Positions 60,927 to 64,000 of a stretch of 64,000 nt of DNA are shown here, piece after piece. The position numbers and the translations under genes are program-made. The stretch comes from Lachnospiraceae bacterium (GTDB lineage: Bacteria > Bacillota > Clostridia > Lachnospirales > Lachnospiraceae): assembly GCA_015057615.1 (NCBI GenBank), contig SVEA01000102.1, positions 1 through 64,000 of the forward strand, in the 5' to 3' direction. How positions within the stretch are numbered: position 1 is the stretch's first letter; each line of letters opens with the position of its first letter. The notes under the pieces are model-generated. The model was given only the letters and a program-made list of their open reading frames with translations. It had not been told where the DNA came from and searched no databases.

Positions 60927-62720
60927 ATGCCGGCAAACATGAATACCGGAAAAAGAAAAATGAGTGATAAAACAGAGAAGCCGAAGGACAGAAAATATGT
61001 CTATCACTGCATTGGGCATTACCTTATGCAATACAAATATCTTTTACTGTTGGCGATCGTATTGACAATAACCAGTAACCTCCTTGCCCTCATCGGGCCG
61101 ATGCTGTCTGGGCGGGCAATCGATGCGATTGAACCGGGAAAGGGCAGTGTAAACTTTACCGTTGTATTCTATTATGCCGGCTGGATGCTTCTGTTTTACG
61201 TGGTTTCTTCCGCCCTATCTTTTTTATTAGCGAATATAATGATTCGCCTGAGTCAAAAGATAATCCGAAAAATGCGGGAAGATGTTTTTCATAAATTAGC
61301 GGATCTGCCGGTAAGTTTTTTTGACCGGAATCAGGCGGGAGATATTATCAGCCGGATTTCCTATGATATCGATACGGTCAATACCTCCCTGTCAAATGAT
61401 TTGGTTCAGATTTGTGCCAGTGTAATTACGGTAGTCGGTTCCTTTTTCATGATGGTGATCATTTCACCGCAGCTGGTACTGGTGATGCTCATTACAATCC
61501 CGCTTGCCCTTTTATATACCCGCTATATGTCAAAAAAGGTAAGGCCGCTCTTTCGGAAGCGGTCAGCAATGCTGGGAGAAATGAATAGTTTTGTAGAGGA
61601 AATGGTGTCAGGGCAGAAGACGATCAAAGCTTATGCGGCGGAAGAGACGGTTATGGATCGCTTCGATAAGGTGAATAAGGAAACGGTGGATGCATATTAT
61701 ACAGCAGAATATTATGGAAGCATGACCGGACCCACGGTGAACTTCATCAATAACTTATCCCTGTCATTGATTACGGTATTCGGTGCCATTCTGTATTTGT
61801 TCGGAAATTTATCCCTTGGAAATATTTCCTCCTTCGTACAGTACAGCCGGAAGTTTTCCGGTCCGATCAATGAGACCGCCAATATTATAAGTGAATTACA
61901 ATCGGCAGCAGCAGCGGCTGAGCGGGTCTTTAAGCTGATCGATGAGCAGCCCGAACCGGAGGACAGTCCGGAGGCAGAAGCGCTGACTGAGGTGGAAGGA
62001 GAGGTATCGATTGAAAATGTATCCTTTGGCTATCTGCCGGATAAAATCGTTATAAAAAATCTATTTCTTAAGGCGCAGCCGGGCAGCCTTACGGCAATTG
62101 TCGGCCAGACCGGAGCAGGCAAAACAACGATTATTAATCTTCTGATGCGTTTTTATGATGTCTGGGACGGGAAGATCTTCGTGGATCAAAAGGAAATAAG
62201 GGATTTGACCAGGAGCAGCCTTCGAAAGTCCTATGCAATGGTGCTCCAGGATACCTGGCTTTTTGCAGGTACCATTTTTGATAATATCGCCTACGGAAAA
62301 GAGAATGCCACGATGGAGGAAGTGATTGCTACAGCAAAGCTGGCAGGGATCCATTCCTTTATTAAAAGACTTCCGCAGGGGTATCAAACCATAGTAAATG
62401 AGGACGGTATCAATATTTCTAAAGGGCAGAAACAGCTCATAACCATTGCGCGTGCCATGCTTCTGGATGCTAAAATGCTGATTCTTGATGAGGCTACCTC
62501 TAACGTTGATACCCGAACGGAGATCAAGATTCAAAAGGCGATGCATAAGCTGATGGAGCAGAAAACCTGCTTTGTTATCGCCCATCGTCTGTCGACCATA
62601 CAGGGAGCCGATAATATCCTGGTGGTTGATCAGGGAAATGTAGTGGAGCAAGGCACCCATAAGGAACTGATCGAGAAAAAGGGATACTATTATCGGTTGT
62701 ATATGTCCCAGTTTGAGTAA
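60927..62720 (+). CDS. ABC exporter half-transporter, subunit B
   Basis: This partner half-transporter has six membrane segments and a C-terminal ATPase. Walker A is GQTGAGKTT and Walker B is MLILDEATSNVD with the catalytic Glu intact. The signature is NISKGQKQL, a degenerate form of LSGGQ. The active site should therefore pair its own Walker motifs with the LSGGQ of subunit A. I start at ATG 60927 (597 aa) behind AAGAGGTG; the track GTG at 60888 lacks a ribosome binding site. The basic N-terminal tail (about 40 residues) precedes the first helix. The last codons and the following sequence are partly duplicated downstream (62779 on). Confidence 0.9.
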   Translation: MPANMNTGKRKMSDKTEKPKDRKYVYHCIGHYLMQYKYLLLLAIVLTITSNLLALIGPMLSGRAIDAIEPGKGSVNFTVVFYYAGWMLLFYVVSSALSFLLANIMIRLSQKIIRKMREDVFHKLADLPVSFFDRNQAGDIISRISYDIDTVNTSLSNDLVQICASVITVVGSFFMMVIISPQLVLVMLITIPLALLYTRYMSKKVRPLFRKRSAMLGEMNSFVEEMVSGQKTIKAYAAEETVMDRFDKVNKETVDAYYTAEYYGSMTGPTVNFINNLSLSLITVFGAILYLFGNLSLGNISSFVQYSRKFSGPINETANIISELQSAAAAAERVFKLIDEQPEPEDSPEAEALTEVEGEVSIENVSFGYLPDKIVIKNLFLKAQPGSLTAIVGQTGAGKTTIINLLMRFYDVWDGKIFVDQKEIRDLTRSSLRKSYAMVLQDTWLFAGTIFDNIAYGKENATMEEVIATAKLAGIHSFIKRLPQGYQTIVNEDGINISKGQKQLITIARAMLLDAKMLILDEATSNVDTRTEIKIQKAMHKLMEQKTCFVIAHRLSTIQGADNILVVDQGNVVEQGTHKELIEKKGYYYRLYMSQFE

Positions 62721-62862
62721 GGACGGACAAATTTTCCATTTACATGTACTTATAGCTATAAATTAATTATAATATTGCATATCTCCCAATCTGAGTAAGA
62801 ATGTGAAAATTTTCCATTTACGACATGTACTTATAGCTATGAATTAAATATAATGTATATGA
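62701..62862 (+). repeat. Tandem duplication spanning the exporter gene end
   Basis: The unit starting at 62701 (ATATGTCCCAGTTTGAGTAAG) recurs at 62779 (ATATCTCCCAATCTGAGTAAG) with a 78-bp offset. Both units contain AAAATTTTCCATTTAC or a close variant, ACATGTACTTATAGCTAT and AATTAA-TATAAT. The second copy includes a vestige of the last exporter codons and several substitutions, so the duplication is not recent. It fills most of the 179-bp gap. Confidence 0.7.
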
Positions 62863-62899
62863 TTGTTACTCTTAGATGGTTAATAAGAAAGGAGATTTT

Positions 62900-63613
62900 A
62901 TGCAAAAACGAAAAACTGTTGTCTCAATTATATTAGCATTATCATTACTTATGAGTAATAATTATGCATTTGCTGCAACAAATGAAGTGAATAGTGATAT
63001 AATAATTAATACTCATTATTTTTTACTTGGAGAGGGCACTACTGTAAATAGTCAAAATTCAGGATCTTCAACTAGGGGTGTTTTATATCCTGTTGGTACG
63101 ATAAAGATTGATGACGTTTTAGGCGCTACCAGCGGAAAGTATCAAGCAGATACTAAAAGTGCAGTCTTGAGTAAATTATTATCTAAATCATTTGATTTGA
63201 TTAAAGGAATACCAGTTATCGGGAATATATATACGACTGGTAAGGATATTCTCGACTGGACATTAGCAATCAACAGCGATATATCAAGTGTCGATTACAC
63301 AAAGAATGCTACATTAACTACTTATTATTCATTCAGAAATTTCACCCATAGAATTTATGCATATAATGAAAATAATCAATGGCAAGATGTGGGTTATAGT
63401 TTGAGTAGATATTATTACAAACATACCTACTCGATGGTTTATGATAAATCAAAAGAAGATTTTGTATCTGCGACCGCTGATTACACTTATACAAATGGTT
63501 ATGACCCTGAATATATTGCTGAAGCGGCAAATTATATGAACTATAGTACTTTATCATCGTATGGAAATGAATGTTGGTTAACAGGGAAATACTATAGAGA
63601 GGATTATTATTGA
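62900..63613 (+). CDS. Secreted protein of unknown function
   Basis: I do not recognise this protein. It starts at ATG 62900 (237 aa) behind AAAGGAG; the track start adds eight residues. A signal peptide is clear: MQKRKTVVSIILALSLLMSNNYAFAATNEV, probably cut after AFA. The mature part is rich in Ser, Thr, Asn and Tyr, with many aromatic residues in the second half (SLSRYYYKHTYSMVYDKSKED, YTYTNGYDPEYIAEAANYMNYS). A short hydrophobic/glycine stretch, LSKSFDLIKGIPVIGNIYTTGKDILDW, lies near residue 100. The gene is more AT-rich than the glycan locus, as is the next one, which may indicate separate ancestry. The following gene starts 5 nt after its stop. Confidence 0.7.
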   Translation: MQKRKTVVSIILALSLLMSNNYAFAATNEVNSDIIINTHYFLLGEGTTVNSQNSGSSTRGVLYPVGTIKIDDVLGATSGKYQADTKSAVLSKLLSKSFDLIKGIPVIGNIYTTGKDILDWTLAINSDISSVDYTKNATLTTYYSFRNFTHRIYAYNENNQWQDVGYSLSRYYYKHTYSMVYDKSKEDFVSATADYTYTNGYDPEYIAEAANYMNYSTLSSYGNECWLTGKYYREDYY

Positions 63614-63618
63614 TAATC

Positions 63619-64000
63619 ATGAAAAAAAAAGTAGCATTAATCTCACTTATAAGCGTTACCCTAATTATTATTTCACTTTTGATTATTCATAATATGAGTA
63701 AAAAAGAAACCTTTACTTCATCATACGATGAGATGATTGAAAAAATAAATAAAACTTCTAGCACTTGTTCTTTTGAAGATTACTTTAAAATTGTTCGTGC
63801 AGAATACATTGTTTTACCTGAGGATCATTTAATTAAGCATTCATTTGTATTTCAAAATATAACAGGTGAAAATATCTCATTTAATTATCAAATATATAAA
63901 GAAAAAGAATTAATTGATAAATATATATCTTCATTAGAACCAGCTTTGCCACCGAATAATATACCAATTGAATTACTTGCAGGAAAACGAGCAGTAGCAT
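63619..64000 (+). CDS. Membrane-anchored protein of unknown function (partial, runs off the window)
   Basis: An open frame absent from the ORF track begins at ATG 63619, 5 nt after the preceding stop, and stays open to the window end (127 codons). It starts MKKKVALISLISVTLIIISLLIIHNM, one N-terminal membrane anchor or uncleaved signal without a lipobox Cys, followed by a polar extracytoplasmic part (SCSFEDYF-like TSSTCSFEDYFKIV, DHLIKHSFVFQNITGENISFNY). A GAGAGG about 15 nt upstream is a weak ribosome binding site. It probably forms an operon with the secreted protein. The function is unknown. Confidence 0.65.
   Translation, partial: MKKKVALISLISVTLIIISLLIIHNMSKKETFTSSYDEMIEKINKTSSTCSFEDYFKIVRAEYIVLPEDHLIKHSFVFQNITGENISFNYQIYKEKELIDKYISSLEPALPPNNIPIELLAGKRAVA

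Noticed and set aside
62061-62660. 199-aa minus-strand open frame
   Set aside because: It is a shadow of the ATPase domain of exporter subunit B, whose Walker and signature motifs are on the + strand.

Overview
The window looks like a low-GC Firmicutes chromosome, most likely a saccharolytic Lachnospiraceae/Clostridium-type anaerobe. The reasons are AGGAGG-type ribosome binding sites with frequent TTG/GTG starts, a c-di-AMP-binding PII-like protein, a glycyl radical enzyme, a MalF/MalG-type sugar ABC importer and a tar-like chemoreceptor. This placement is inferred from gene content, not from a marker gene.

Layout. About 56 kb (433-55817) is one glycan-utilisation locus, almost all on the + strand. 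The first block (433-10528) has an FAD oxidoreductase, NagA, a GH2 beta-mannosidase and a divergent GH38. A convergent DeoR-type regulator follows (10550-11284). The importer comes next: two permeases and a lipoprotein binding protein, with no ATPase. The long central block holds GH38, a methyl-accepting chemotaxis protein, GH32, SIS+ROK, a glycyl radical enzyme, a racemase-like protein, an FGGY kinase, a class II aldolase, GH38, a tandem metallo-beta-lactamase-fold protein, a DUF1537-type kinase, SIS+ROK and GH38. After a terminator come GH36, a class II (FucA/OtnC-type) aldolase, GH20 and a GH13_18 sucrose phosphorylase. After a probable promoter region come GH2, GH2 beta-mannosidase, GH38 and GH3. 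A second NagA (about 86% identical to the first by hand alignment) closes the locus.

How it may work together. No glycoside hydrolase carries a signal peptide, so the importer probably brings in whole oligosaccharides that are trimmed in the cytosol. Five GH38 and two GH2 beta-mannosidases, GH20 and NagA fit mannose/GlcNAc glycans such as N-glycan cores. GH32, GH36 and sucrose phosphorylase point to sucrose/raffinose-type plant sugars. Two overlapping SIS-ROK pairs could phosphorylate and isomerise released sugars. The glycyl radical enzyme, racemase-like protein, two kinases and two aldolases look like an additional, undescribed branch for an unusual sugar, polyol or sugar acid. That branch is the most interesting part of the window.

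Regulation. Three promoters (before the FAD gene, the permeases and the binding protein) carry TGAA(A) direct repeats phased at exactly 10 bp, a likely operator for the local DeoR regulator. A three-copy 20-bp tandem repeat precedes the racemase-like gene.

Right end (57748-64000). This part holds a c-di-AMP receptor, a small mobile element with perfect 14-bp terminal inverted repeats and an 8-bp target duplication (a second, truncated copy starts the window), a heterodimeric ABC exporter, and two AT-rich genes of unknown function, the last one cut by the window edge.
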